Shown: positions 43,098-51,956, counted from the stretch's first letter. The stretch is 64,000 nucleotides of DNA from Geobacter sp. FeAm09 (GCF_008330225.1 NZ_CP042466.1:558001-622000), one strand, 5' to 3'. Made by a program: numbers and translations. Notes: generated by a model not told the origin, from the letters alone.

Positions 43098-43856
43098 ATG
43101 GAATGGCTCACCGACCCCCAGGTCTGGCTGGCCCTGGCCACGCTGACCGCACTGGAGATCGTGCTCGGCATCGACAACATCATCTTCATCTCCATCCTGG
43201 CCGGCAAACTGCCCAGCCACCAGCAGGAACGGGCCAGGCTGCTGGGCCTGGGGCTGGCCATGTTCATCAGGATCGGCCTCCTGTTTTCCCTGACCTGGCT
43301 GATGGGACTCACCACGCCGCTCTTTTCGGTGCTGGGCAACGAGATCTCGGGCCGCGACCTGATCCTGATCGCGGGGGGGCTGTTCCTGCTGGGTAAAAGC
43401 ACCATGGAGATTCACGGGAAGCTCGAAGGGGAGCAGGCGCACGCCTCCGGTCGCGCCGGGACCACCTTCGGCGGCGTTATCGTCCAGATCCTGATGCTCG
43501 ACATCGTCTTCTCCCTCGACTCGATCATCACCGCCCTGGGCATGGCCAACAGGCTGGCGGTCATGGTTGCCGCGGTGGTGGTGGCGGTGGGTTTCATGAT
43601 GCTCTTCTCGGGAGCGATCAGCGCCTTCGTGGAACGGCACCCGACCATCAAGATGCTGGCGCTCAGCTTCCTGCTCCTGATCGGCGTGGCGCTGATCGGC
43701 GACGGCCTGGACATGCATCTGCCCAAGGGGTACATCTACTTCGCCATGGCCTTCTCCGTCATGGTGGAGTTGCTCAACCTGCGGCTCGGCCGGGGCGGGG
43801 CGCCGGTGCAACTGCATCAGACCTATGAGGAGCCGGTCGATGAAGGTACCCCCTAG
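43098..43856 (+). CDS. TerC-family membrane protein, likely Mn2+ exporter
   Basis: 252 residues, seven or so helices. The family core is EIVLGIDNIIFISILAGKLP (acidic Glu and Asp with Asn) and a matching LMLDIVFSLDSIITALGMAN in the second half. Members such as YkoY and YceF protect against manganese and are often behind yybP-ykoY riboswitches, as here. Inner membrane. Twenty bases after htpX with AGGGAGGA before the ATG. Confidence 0.88.
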   Translation: MEWLTDPQVWLALATLTALEIVLGIDNIIFISILAGKLPSHQQERARLLGLGLAMFIRIGLLFSLTWLMGLTTPLFSVLGNEISGRDLILIAGGLFLLGKSTMEIHGKLEGEQAHASGRAGTTFGGVIVQILMLDIVFSLDSIITALGMANRLAVMVAAVVVAVGFMMLFSGAISAFVERHPTIKMLALSFLLLIGVALIGDGLDMHLPKGYIYFAMAFSVMVELLNLRLGRGGAPVQLHQTYEEPVDEGTP

Positions 43857-43894
43857 GCTGCCCAAACGGGAGTAATGCGGCCAGGAGCGCCATC

Positions 43895-44878
43895 GTGCCG
43901 CTGTTTTTTGTATTCGGCACCTTTCTGTGGTATGGTTGGAACATCATGCACCCACACAATCCCGATAAAAGCATCGCCGCCCGGTTTCGCTACGCCATCG
44001 TGCTCACGGTGGTCACCCTGGCAGCCGAGGTCATCGGCGGCATCTGGACCAACTCCCTGGCCCTGTTGTCCGATGCCGCCCATGTGTTCCTCGACCTGTT
44101 CGCCCTGCTGCTCTCCCTTGGCGCCATCAAGCTGGCCGGGCTCCCCTCGTCCGAGACCCGCACCTTCGGCTGGCACCGGGCCGAGGTCTTCGCCTCTTTC
44201 ATCAACGGGGTGTCGATCTTCCTGATCGCCTTCGGTATCCTCTATGAGGCCGCCGGGCGTCTGCTGCACCCGGAGCCGGTCAACAGCCTCCCCATGTTCG
44301 TCATCGCGGTGGTCGGCCTGGTCATGAACCTGATCGCCGCCTCAGCCCTTCATCGGCATTCCCACGACGATCTCAACGTGCACAGCGCCTTTCTCCACGT
44401 CATCGGCGACGCGGCCGCTTCGGTGGGCGTCATCGTCGGCGGGGTGGTCATGTACTTTTCCCACTGGTATGTACTCGATGCGCTCATCTCCATCGGCATC
44501 GGCTGCGTGGTCTTCTTCGGGGCGTGGCGGGTGTTGCGGGAATCGACCCATATCCTGCTGGAGGGGGTGCCCCGCGGGTTGAAGGTGAGCGAGGTTGCCG
44601 AGGCCATCCGCAGCGTGCCGGGGGTCCGGGATATCCACCACCTCAACGTCTGGTCCATCTGCTCCCATATTGTGGCCCTCTCCGCCCATCTGGACGTGAG
44701 CGACGACTTCAAGTGGCAGCAGGCCGATGTGATCCACGAGGTGGAGCACATGCTCCTGGACCGCTACCACATCACCCACACCACCCTGCAGGTGGAATGC
44801 AGCGCCTGCCTAGCCCGGCCGGTCATCAAGGACCTGAGCCACGCTGCCCGCCACCATCACCACGGCCATGCCCACTGA
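43895..44878 (+). CDS. Cation diffusion facilitator (CDF) transporter
   Basis: 327 residues with six helices. Metal motifs are SDAAHVFLDLF in helix II and HVIGDAAASV in helix V: both HxxxD, the pattern of zinc-type rather than manganese-type CDFs. The C-terminal cytoplasmic domain and His-rich end (HAARHHHHGHAH) are typical. Starts at GTG 43895 with AGGAG 7 bases upstream; an ATG at 43946 would remove 17 residues. Probably the last gene of the riboswitch operon, 38 bases after terC. Confidence 0.88.
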   Translation: MPLFFVFGTFLWYGWNIMHPHNPDKSIAARFRYAIVLTVVTLAAEVIGGIWTNSLALLSDAAHVFLDLFALLLSLGAIKLAGLPSSETRTFGWHRAEVFASFINGVSIFLIAFGILYEAAGRLLHPEPVNSLPMFVIAVVGLVMNLIAASALHRHSHDDLNVHSAFLHVIGDAAASVGVIVGGVVMYFSHWYVLDALISIGIGCVVFFGAWRVLRESTHILLEGVPRGLKVSEVAEAIRSVPGVRDIHHLNVWSICSHIVALSAHLDVSDDFKWQQADVIHEVEHMLLDRYHITHTTLQVECSACLARPVIKDLSHAARHHHHGHAH

Positions 44879-44884
44879 CCCATG

Positions 44885-44909
44885 AAAAAGGGCGCCTTCA
44901 CAGGCGCCC
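44885..44909 (-). terminator. Terminator of the ferritin-like gene
   Basis: On the minus strand a 7-bp GC stem (GGGCGCC pair) with a 6-base loop followed by five T's. May also slow the convergent CDF transcript. Confidence 0.7.
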
Positions 44910-44936
44910 CACGTTTCTTCCGTCACTTCGTATGTC

Positions 44937-45431
44937 TTACAGCGGTTGCAGATTCGAGAATTCTCCCCACTCCAGGAAGCTGCGGGGGGCCTCGATGAAC
45001 TCATAGATATTCTCTATCCTGCGCAGATGCTGCTTCTCCTCCTCTGCCAGCAACACCAGCAACTCCCGCGTATTTTCCTCCGCTTCGGCCTTGGCCATCC
45101 CGTCCAGCAGTCCGATTACCTCCTCTTCCGCCTTCACGATATGCTCGAAAGCATCGGCATCCTGTTTGAACTCCCTGAGGAGGTCGCGGTGGTCAAGTGT
45201 CCGCCGGAAGCCGTTTGTCACCTGTTCGGCCCGGTCAACCAGATGGGTGTCGGTCTCCATGCCGTGCACGCCCTCTTTCAGGCGTTGGAGAGAACCCAGG
45301 TGGCGCTTCTGGTTGTCGGCCAGGAGGTCGAACAACTCTTTCCGTTCGGCATCCACGCTCTCTGCGCCGAGGGCTTCAAAAAAGCGAAGGCCATCCTCTT
45401 GGAAACGGGCCATGAATTCGATTGCGTCCAT
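44937..45431 (-). CDS. Ferritin-like/rubrerythrin-like four-helix protein
   Basis: 164 residues, all helical and rich in Glu and His. Carboxylate and His ligands recur in a rubrerythrin-like spacing (EFMARFQEDGLRFFEAL; DNQKRHLGSLQRL; KAEEEVIGLLDGM; EEEKQHLRRIENIY). A di-iron centre for peroxide handling or metal storage is likely; no rubredoxin-like C-terminus is present. The ATG at 45431 follows GGAGG by 8 bases. Divergent from the unknown gene at 45717. Confidence 0.75.
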   Translation of the reverse strand: MDAIEFMARFQEDGLRFFEALGAESVDAERKELFDLLADNQKRHLGSLQRLKEGVHGMETDTHLVDRAEQVTNGFRRTLDHRDLLREFKQDADAFEHIVKAEEEVIGLLDGMAKAEAEENTRELLVLLAEEEKQHLRRIENIYEFIEAPRSFLEWGEFSNLQPL

Positions 45432-45716
45432 ATCATTCACCTCCTTCGCATAGTGCTATTATAGCACAAGAATCGGGCGCGATGATGCCGCAGAATCGCA
45501 GGCCGCTCTGCCGAAAATCCGTGCACCCTGGCGGTTCGTTAATCACCTGGCGGGGTTTTGGGGCGACGCTGCCGGGAGGCCCCCAGCGGCTGTGCGGGCG
45601 AAAGGGTAATAAAAAACCGGCGGTAGCGCATACGCACCCACCTGTTTTTCCGCAGGGCGTATATCGGCAAGCAAATTGCACCTTTCATGGAAAAATGCAA
45701 CGAAGCGAGGCAGCCA

Positions 45717-46310
45717 ATGACGACGAGCAGCTTTACGACCGACACCACCCGGCATCACACCTCCCCGGGGAGGGATCTCGAATACGCCATCAGGCCCCAG
45801 GGGGCGACGGCGCTTCTGGAACTCGACGGGGTCCTCTCGTCGGGGTGGGCCGGTTCCCTGGCGTCCGCCCTCACGTTGCAGGACATCAGCATTATCCGGG
45901 GGAGCGCCGTCAAGACCAGCGCCCTGAAATGGTCGGCCCGGTTCGAGATCAAGCCGCGCTCGGTGCGCCCGGAAGGGCTGGCCTCCCTGGATGTCCCCTC
46001 CATATTCGGCAAACCGGCGGATTACAAATCCGCGCCCACGATCAGCCTGAAGGATTACCATCTGGAAGTATCCCCCCGGCACGGCGGCTCGCTCTACGCC
46101 CGAATCGTGGGGGCCGACAAGATCGGCTTTCTGGTGGGGATACTGCGGCAACTCAGCTTCTTCTCCCTCTTCCCGGTGGAGATGAAGCTCGAGACCGAGG
46201 GGCTGACCGCGTCCGATCATTTCTGGCTCAAACGGATCGGCAACGTGCAGCCGACGTCGGAGGACATCGCCAATATCCAGGAGAGCCTGTTCGGCCTGCT
46301 GTCCGCCTAG
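45717..46310 (+). CDS. Conserved hypothetical protein
   Basis: 197 residues, cytoplasmic, no signal peptide. An N-terminal Thr/Ser/His-rich stretch is followed by an alpha/beta domain with TALLELDGVLSSGWAGSLA, SARFEIKPRSVRPEG and HGGSLYARIVGADKIGFLVG, which is reminiscent of an ACT-like fold but not assigned. The ATG at 45717 has GCGAGG upstream; one at 45687 has none. The 285-base gap upstream holds no other gene; a small TTGCA/TGCAA hairpin precedes the start. Confidence 0.55.
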   Translation: MTTSSFTTDTTRHHTSPGRDLEYAIRPQGATALLELDGVLSSGWAGSLASALTLQDISIIRGSAVKTSALKWSARFEIKPRSVRPEGLASLDVPSIFGKPADYKSAPTISLKDYHLEVSPRHGGSLYARIVGADKIGFLVGILRQLSFFSLFPVEMKLETEGLTASDHFWLKRIGNVQPTSEDIANIQESLFGLLSA

Positions 46311-46329
46311 TTTTTCTCCCGTCAAGACA

Positions 46330-46373
46330 CACAAGAAAAGCCCCGTTCAAAAATGAGCGGGGCTTTTCTTGTG
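46330..46373. terminator. Bidirectional terminator
   Basis: ACAAGAAAAGCCCCG and CGGGGCTTTTCTTGT form a 15-bp stem between two convergent genes, with T-rich flanks on both strands. Confidence 0.9.
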
Positions 46374-46396
46374 GTACATCCAGCGCTGTCTGGTCC

Positions 46397-48004
46397 CTAC
46401 TTTTTGGCGTCGTCCTTCCTGGCGACCGCCATGGCATCGTTTAAGATCTTGACGCCGGCCTTGGAGGCGGAGATCGAACCGGTCAGGGATTCCCGCGCCA
46501 GGTCGGGGTTGTGGAAGCCGTCGGAGTTTTCGGCGGTCCAGTATTCCCACAGCACGTGGGCCTCTTCATGCTTTTCACGGGCCTGGGCCAGGACGCTCTC
46601 GGTCACGCCCATCCGCTGGGCCGCCGCATAGGTGTCGATCAACTGGCCCAGCCAGTACTCGGCCTTGCGCATCTTGCCCTTGACGTAGTTCTGCACGGCG
46701 TCGATCTGGTACAGTTTCTGTTCGGCGCTGCTGGTGGGGTGGCAGCCGAGGCAGGACTCTTTGACGTGGTTCTTGGGCCGCACCACGCCGTGGTTCGAGA
46801 ACAGCTTGCCGTCCTTGCCCTTCTGTTTGGGCATGTGGCACTGGTGGCACTGGATTCCCGCCTTGTCATGCACGCTGCCGGCGTAGGTTTCGGCCTCCGG
46901 GTGCTGGAATTTGACCAGCCGGGCGCCGGTGACGGCGTGCTTGAAGTCGAAGAAATCAAGCTCCTTGTAATGTTTCAGCAGTTGCAGGGAATTCTTGAGC
47001 GGGAAGTGGTTGGTGCGGCCGTCGTCGTATTTGACCGGCTTGCCGTTGCTCCACTGGGAGCCCGCATTGCAGTTGTACTCCACGTGGCACTGGGCGCACA
47101 TCATGCGCGAGTCGGTCTTTTGCATCACGCCGATCTTGCGGAAACCGTCGCGGAAGGAGATGGTCTTCAGGTCGGTGGCGCCGTTTTTGGCAAAGATGTT
47201 GCCGGCCCGGTCCTTGTCGATGGCCTGGATCAGGGCGTCGCGCACCACCCGCGGTTGGGCCCCGTGGGGGTCATGACAGTGGATACAGCCCACGGCGTTC
47301 TGGGTGTCCTTGGCCACGGCCACGATATCCGAGCTACGGTCCCATTGCGCCTTGGGATCCTTGTCGCCCATGAATTTCCATTTCAGGATATGATCGGAGG
47401 TTTTGCACTGGATGCAGGTCGGGTTCCCGGCCATGGCGGTTTCCGACAGTTTCTTGCCGGTGTCGGTCAGCACGTCCCAGGTTCTGCCGGTCTTGTCGAT
47501 CCCCTTCCAGCCGTCCTTGAACTGGAAACGGCCGCCCTGGAAACGGTCCACGACGAATTGGTCGATGACCATGAATGCGTGGCCCCGGGGCTCGTTGTGC
47601 TCAAAGGTGAAGCCGTGGCCGGCGAGGAGCTTGTCCTGCATGGGGGAGCGGCCGGTGGGGGTGCCCTTCTCCTTGCGGGCGGCCGCCTCGTAGTTGACCG
47701 TGAAGAAGCTGTTGTACTGGCTTTTGTGACATTTGCCGCACAACGCCTGGTCGATGACGGTGACCGGCTTGTTCTTCTCCGGGTCGTTCATGTGCGCGTC
47801 GAGCTTGTCGTGGCAGGTCCTGCAGGAGAGCTTGGCGTGCTTGGAACCCTCCTTCAGCGCCTTGACCTCATCGTGGCAGGAATAGCATTTGTCCCTGCCG
47901 TCGGCGGCTGGCTTGCTCTTGGCGGCAGTGGTCAGGCCGGGAAGCGACAGGACTGCGACCGCGCCGATGACTGCTCCTGCGATGGCCAGGTTTCTCTTCC
48001 GCAT
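46397..48004 (-). CDS. Octahaem cytochrome c nitrite reductase (ONR/TvNiR type)
   Basis: 535 residues with a signal peptide. Eight haem motifs: CYSCH 40, CRTCH 61, CGKCH 89, CIQCK 197, CIHCH 240, CAQCH 303, CHQCH 386, CLGCH 418. The fourth, CxxCK, marks the Lys-ligated catalytic haem of ammonia-forming nitrite reductases. CAQCHVEYNC places Tyr 310 and Cys 312 exactly as the Tyr–Cys crosslinked pair of Thioalkalivibrio NiR. Periplasmic; reduces nitrite to ammonium with six electrons. Last gene of the nap operon, so nitrate and nitrite reduction are encoded together. Confidence 0.9.
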   Translation of the reverse strand: MRKRNLAIAGAVIGAVAVLSLPGLTTAAKSKPAADGRDKCYSCHDEVKALKEGSKHAKLSCRTCHDKLDAHMNDPEKNKPVTVIDQALCGKCHKSQYNSFFTVNYEAAARKEKGTPTGRSPMQDKLLAGHGFTFEHNEPRGHAFMVIDQFVVDRFQGGRFQFKDGWKGIDKTGRTWDVLTDTGKKLSETAMAGNPTCIQCKTSDHILKWKFMGDKDPKAQWDRSSDIVAVAKDTQNAVGCIHCHDPHGAQPRVVRDALIQAIDKDRAGNIFAKNGATDLKTISFRDGFRKIGVMQKTDSRMMCAQCHVEYNCNAGSQWSNGKPVKYDDGRTNHFPLKNSLQLLKHYKELDFFDFKHAVTGARLVKFQHPEAETYAGSVHDKAGIQCHQCHMPKQKGKDGKLFSNHGVVRPKNHVKESCLGCHPTSSAEQKLYQIDAVQNYVKGKMRKAEYWLGQLIDTYAAAQRMGVTESVLAQAREKHEEAHVLWEYWTAENSDGFHNPDLARESLTGSISASKAGVKILNDAMAVARKDDAKK

Positions 48005-48057
48005 GTGGTGATTCTCCTTTCATTGAGGGTCGGGATATCCCGTGTGGCACAGAGTTC

Positions 48058-48426
48058 TTATAGGGACTGCGGTTGTTCGCGGGGTTGCAGGCTGACCGCC
48101 TTGGGGGTTACCGGGCAGACGTATTCGCAGGTGCCGCAGCCGGTGCATTTAGCCGCGTCGATTCTGATCCCCTCACCCATGACCACGGTGATGGCCTGGG
48201 CCTCGCACCGCTCGAAACAGGCGAAGCAGCCGCAGTTCCTGGCCAGGCACCGCTCATTGTGGGCCACGGCCCGCATCCCTTCGTGCGGGGCCGTGACGAA
48301 ATCGGCGGTGTCGCGGATGGTGGGCTGTTCGGGCTCCGGTTCCTTCAGGGCGCCGCTGACCGTGGTGATCGCCTCGCCCAGGGAGTACAGGCTCTTTTTG
48401 AAGAATTCCTTGCGGCTGATGTTCAT
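48058..48426 (-). CDS. NapF-like ferredoxin-type protein
   Basis: 122 residues. The N-terminus (MNISRKEFFKKSLYSLGEAI) resembles a Tat-like or NapF-like start without a clean double Arg. Clusters: CLARNCGCFACFERC and CTGCGTCEYVCPVTP. In E. coli NapF helps NapA cofactor maturation and is cytoplasmic; here location is uncertain. Its start overlaps the napB stop by four bases, so the two are translationally coupled. Confidence 0.72.
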   Translation of the reverse strand: MNISRKEFFKKSLYSLGEAITTVSGALKEPEPEQPTIRDTADFVTAPHEGMRAVAHNERCLARNCGCFACFERCEAQAITVVMGEGIRIDAAKCTGCGTCEYVCPVTPKAVSLQPREQPQSL

Positions 48427-48725
48427 TGCTTTGTCCTGGCCTTCTTTCCGGATGTTTTTGCACCCATATTGCTTCTGACATGGCACTGGGTGCAGTTGAG
48501 GCGGGTGGGGTGCGGCGTCACGGGTGCCCCTTTCAGGCCGGTTTCGTGGCAGGCCAGGCACGCCTTGCCGTTGACGTCGTCGCCCACGACGTGGGGGATC
48601 ATCGGCGGCGCGTCTTCGGCGTTGCGGGCATCGGCATCGTAGTTTTCCTGCTCCTGGGCCAGGGCCGGGAGCGTCAGGACGACAACGCAGGCAACCAGGG
48701 CCGCAATCCTGAACAAGATCTTCAT
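48423..48725 (-). CDS. napB: Small dihaem cytochrome c, NapB family
   Basis: 100 residues with a signal peptide and two haem motifs, CLACH and CTQCH, in the NapB pattern: APPMIPH before the first haem and LNCTQCHV at the second. Shorter than typical NapB (about 130–150). Passes electrons to NapA in the periplasm. Located after the napH remnant in transcription order. Confidence 0.8.
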   Translation of the reverse strand: MKILFRIAALVACVVVLTLPALAQEQENYDADARNAEDAPPMIPHVVGDDVNGKACLACHETGLKGAPVTPHPTRLNCTQCHVRSNMGAKTSGKKARTKQ

Positions 48726-48829
48726 GGGCAACCTCCTGAATGACAAAGGATGGGAATCATTTTTTTGTACCAGGCATCAAAAACCAGCGCCTTGGGGCTC
48801 ACACACGGATGCGGGCGGGTGGCCGCAAA

Positions 48830-49010
48830 CGACCTGCCGGGGGCTGTTGTCCACGACCGCCTCGACGACCACGATGGCCGGCAGCAGGAGCAAAGGGGGC
48901 CACATCAGCAAACATAATGGCACGAGTAACCGCTCCAAGGGGAGAAAAAATTTCAAACAGCGGACCGCCGGCCAGGAAGGAAATCGTCAGCGTCAGGGCC
49001 GTCATCCATC
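48830..49010 (-). pseudogene. Remnant of napH (frameshifted, truncated)
   Basis: In the gap between napA and napB one frame encodes TLTISFLAGGPLFEIFSPLG then AVTRAIMFADVA; the next frame continues LLLLPAIVVVEAVVDNS and then VCGH, where a polyferredoxin NapH protein would read on to WCGHLCPLG. The switch of frame falls within a run of C's around 48895. N-terminal helices and both [4Fe-4S] motifs are missing. Identity is by similarity of the remembered NapH segment, so moderate. Confidence 0.5.
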
Positions 49011-49115
49011 TTCCCTCCCCGAGTGGGAAACCCGGCGTTCGCCGCTTCCCAGGCCGGGGGTGGAATTTTTCGACCATCTCCGTAAGTCGCTGGATTGTCC
49101 TTGTCCTTTTCGTTC

Positions 49116-51434
49116 TTACGCCTTTTCGATCCTCACCGCGCACTTCTTGAAGTCCGGCTCCCCGGATATGGGGCAGTAGGCGTCGATGCACAGTTCGTTA
49201 ATCAGCTTCCCCTCGTCGAAGAAGGCTACGAAGATGTTGCCTTTTTCGGCCAGGCTTCGGCCGTTGAGTTCCACCGGCAGCACGATCGAGCCGCGCCGGG
49301 AGGAAATTTTCACATTTTGGCGATTTTTGACGCCGAGTCTTTTGGCGTCGTCGGGATGCATCTCGCACACCGCCGCCGGGTAGGCGCGCTTGAGTTCCGG
49401 CACACGGCCGGTCATGGTGCCGGTGTGCCAGTGTTCCAGCACACGGCCGGTGCAGAGCCAGAACGGGTACTGCTTGTCGGGCACCTCGGGCGCCGGTTCA
49501 TAGGGGCGGGCCCAGATGACCGCCTTGAAGTGGTCCGGTTTGTTCTTGTAGAATTTGATTCCCTCACCCTGCTTCACATAGGGGTCATGGCCTTCGGCAT
49601 AGCGCCAGAGAGTCTCCCTGCCGTTGACCACCGGCCAGCGCAGGCCGCGGGTCGTGGCATAGGTCGCGTAGGGGGCCAGGTCCTTGCCCTGTCCCTCGTT
49701 GAACTTGCGGTACTCCTCCCACATCTCCGGTTCCACCTGCGTGTAGGGAAAGAGGTTGCCGTGGCCGAGGCGCCGGGCCAGTTCCATGGTCTGCCACAGG
49801 TCGCTTCTTGCCTCGCCCGGCGCGTCCACCAGCTTGAACCACTGCTGGGTGCGGCGCTCGGCGTTGCCGAAGACCCCCTCCTTCTCCACCCATGAGGCCG
49901 AGGGGAGGATCACGTCGGCCAGTTCCGTGGAGCGGGTCGGGTAGATGTCGGAGACGATCACGAAGCGCCCATCCTCCTTTCGGGCGCCCTTGCGGTAGCG
50001 GCCCAGGTTGGGGAGGGACTGGAACGGGTTGGTGACCTGGACCCAGACCACCTTGATGTCCCCCCGGTCCAGGGCGCGGAACATCTCCGTGGCGTTGTAG
50101 GTCGGCTTGGCGGGAATCTTCTTGGGATCGACGCCCCATATTTTGGCGGCCTTTTCCCGGTGTTCGGGATTCGTGACCACCATGTCGGCCGGCAGACGGT
50201 GGGTAAAGGTGCCCACCTCGCGGGTCGTGCCGCAGGCCGAGGGCTGGCCGGTCAGGGACATGGGGTTTTCTCCCGGCTTGCAGATCTTGCCGGTCAGGAG
50301 GTGCACGTTGTACACTAAGTTGTTGACCCAGGTGCCGCGGGTGTGCTGGTTGAAGCCCATGGTCCAGAGGGAAGTGACCTTGCGGTCCTTGTCGGCATAC
50401 AGGTGGGCCAACTCCACGATGGTCTTGGCCGGCACGCCGGAGAGTCCGGCCACGTATTCTGGGGTGTAGGGCTTGAGAAACTCCCGGTACTGTTCAAAAT
50501 CGATCAATTTCGGTTCGTCGGCGAACTTGAACTTGTCCTCCAGGCCGTAGCCGATCTTCTCCTTGCCGCGCTTGAACACCACGCGGTCCTTGATGAATTG
50601 CTCATCGTAGAGTTTGTCGCGGATGATGACGTGGGCGATGGCGTTCAGGAGCGCCAGATCGGTCTGAGGGGTGAACCGGATGTACTGGTCGGCCATCTGG
50701 GAGGTGCGGGTGCGGCGGGTGCCGAAGTCGATGATCTTTACCGCAGGGTTTTTCAGGCGATTGTCGATCATGCGGGAGAAGAGGATCGGGTGGCACTCGG
50801 CCATGTTGGCGCCCCACAGGAAATAGGTGTCCCCCAGGTCCAGGTCGTCGTAGCACCCCATGGGCTCGTCGCTGGCAAAGGTGGTCATGAACCCGGTCAC
50901 GGCCGAGGCCATGCAGAGCCGGGCGTTGGGCTCGATGTTGTTGGTGCCGATCCCCCCCTTGAAGAGCTTGCTGGCGGCGTACCCCTCGAAGACGGTCCAC
51001 TGGCCGGAACCGTACATGGCCACCGAATCGGGGCCGTGCTTGGCGATGGCCTCCTGGAACTTCGAGGCGATCAGGGTCATGGCCTCGTCCCAGGAGGCCT
51101 CCACCATCCTGTCCCCCTTGCGGATCAGCGGCTTGGTCAGGCGGTCCTTGCCGTAGAGCACCTTGGAGAGGAAGTATCCCTTGATACAGTTGAGCCCCCG
51201 GTTGACCGGGGCCTGCGGGTCCCCCTTGGTGGCGACGATCCTGCCGTTTTTGACCCCCACCAGCACGCCGCAGCCGGTGCCGCAGAAGCGGCAGGGGGCC
51301 TTGCCCCAGGTGATGCCGCCCTCCGCAGCCGCCGCATCCCCGGGGCGCAGAGGGCTCAGTGCCGCTGCACCGGCTGCGGCGAATGCGGCCGCGGCCGCGC
51401 TGCTCTTGATGAAATCACGCCTGGAAAGTTCCAT
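49116..51434 (-). CDS. napA: Periplasmic nitrate reductase catalytic subunit NapA
   Basis: 772 residues. Twin-arginine signal SRRDFIKSS, one [4Fe-4S] cluster (Cys 48, 51, 55 and 83 in CRFCGTGCGVLVGV and GLNCIKG), and Mo-bis-MGD binding with the Mo ligand Cys 174 in ARLCMASAV. Other landmarks: MGFNQHTRGTWVNN and GKICKPGENP. Exported folded and reduces nitrate to nitrite. Preceded by its chaperone gene napD. The operon has no napC or napG in view. Confidence 0.93.
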   Translation of the reverse strand: MELSRRDFIKSSAAAAAFAAAGAAALSPLRPGDAAAAEGGITWGKAPCRFCGTGCGVLVGVKNGRIVATKGDPQAPVNRGLNCIKGYFLSKVLYGKDRLTKPLIRKGDRMVEASWDEAMTLIASKFQEAIAKHGPDSVAMYGSGQWTVFEGYAASKLFKGGIGTNNIEPNARLCMASAVTGFMTTFASDEPMGCYDDLDLGDTYFLWGANMAECHPILFSRMIDNRLKNPAVKIIDFGTRRTRTSQMADQYIRFTPQTDLALLNAIAHVIIRDKLYDEQFIKDRVVFKRGKEKIGYGLEDKFKFADEPKLIDFEQYREFLKPYTPEYVAGLSGVPAKTIVELAHLYADKDRKVTSLWTMGFNQHTRGTWVNNLVYNVHLLTGKICKPGENPMSLTGQPSACGTTREVGTFTHRLPADMVVTNPEHREKAAKIWGVDPKKIPAKPTYNATEMFRALDRGDIKVVWVQVTNPFQSLPNLGRYRKGARKEDGRFVIVSDIYPTRSTELADVILPSASWVEKEGVFGNAERRTQQWFKLVDAPGEARSDLWQTMELARRLGHGNLFPYTQVEPEMWEEYRKFNEGQGKDLAPYATYATTRGLRWPVVNGRETLWRYAEGHDPYVKQGEGIKFYKNKPDHFKAVIWARPYEPAPEVPDKQYPFWLCTGRVLEHWHTGTMTGRVPELKRAYPAAVCEMHPDDAKRLGVKNRQNVKISSRRGSIVLPVELNGRSLAEKGNIFVAFFDEGKLINELCIDAYCPISGEPDFKKCAVRIEKA

Positions 51435-51464
51435 ATATTCCTCCTGTGCTGCGAAAATACGACG

Positions 51465-51713
51465 TCAGGACGGCAGCTGCTCCGTATCATCGAAATGGTG
51501 GTAGGCCAGCCTCACCGCCACCACCCCCTCAACCTCATGAAAGCCGGCGAACATCTGGACCTCCCCATCGACCGTATCCGCCTCCAGGACGGCCACGATC
51601 TGCCCGTCCGGCAGCACGCCATGCACCTCGACGCCGTCAAAGGCGGCGATCCGTTGGGCCACATCCTGGGCGCACCCATCAACACAGGTGATGACGACTC
51701 CTGAAACCGGCAT
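51465..51713 (-). CDS. napD: NapD maturation chaperone
   Basis: 82 residues, ferredoxin-like fold of NapD/TorD-like proofreading proteins: PVSGVVITCVDGCAQDVAQR, then VEVHGVLPDGQIVAVLEAD. It binds the Tat signal of NapA until the cofactor is inserted. First gene of the operon, 30 bases before napA, with the sigma-54 promoter about 100 bases upstream. Confidence 0.85.
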   Translation of the reverse strand: MPVSGVVITCVDGCAQDVAQRIAAFDGVEVHGVLPDGQIVAVLEADTVDGEVQMFAGFHEVEGVVAVRLAYHHFDDTEQLPS

Positions 51714-51812
51714 GAATGCTCCTTGGTAAGATGTCGCGTAGCGGATGGTTTCAAGTGTATCACCGGAGCGGTTCTCCGCAATGGCGGCCGAACCCCATCC
51801 GGCGAACAGATG

Positions 51813-51828
51813 AGCAGGGAACGTGCCA
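51813..51828 (-). promoter_or_regulatory. Sigma-54 promoter of the nap operon
   Basis: On the minus strand TGGCACGTTCCCTGCT matches TGGCACGN4TTGCT with GG and GC exactly ten bases apart. It lies 100 bases before the napD start, downstream of two palindromic sites (51925–51951). Confidence 0.72.
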
Positions 51829-51924
51829 GGGATGCGCGTTCCATATAACTTGCCGTAAATAGACGATAATTTTTCTTAATTTTTCTGAATGGCGTTCGGA
51901 GGTGAGGAGGCGTGGCGGGTTTGT

Positions 51925-51951
51925 GTTACCTTGAGGTAACGTTCATGTAAC
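51925..51951. promoter_or_regulatory. Palindromic activator sites upstream of nap
   Basis: GTTACCTTGAGGTAAC (51925–51940) is a GTTAC-N6-GTAAC palindrome, followed by GTTCATGTAAC. They are about 100 bases upstream of the -24/-12 promoter, as expected for a sigma-54 enhancer. A second such palindrome is upstream of the regulator gene itself. Confidence 0.6.
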
Positions 51952-51956
51952 GTCTG

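Noticed and set aside
43895-44878. CDF protein as a manganese exporter
   Set aside because: Both metal motifs are HxxxD as in zinc-type members; only its operon suggests manganese, so specificity is left open.
45441-45716. Possible cyclic-di-GMP (GEMM) riboswitch before the gene at 45717
   Set aside because: A GCAA-containing stretch near the start is reminiscent, but the conserved three-helix layout and key blocks are absent.
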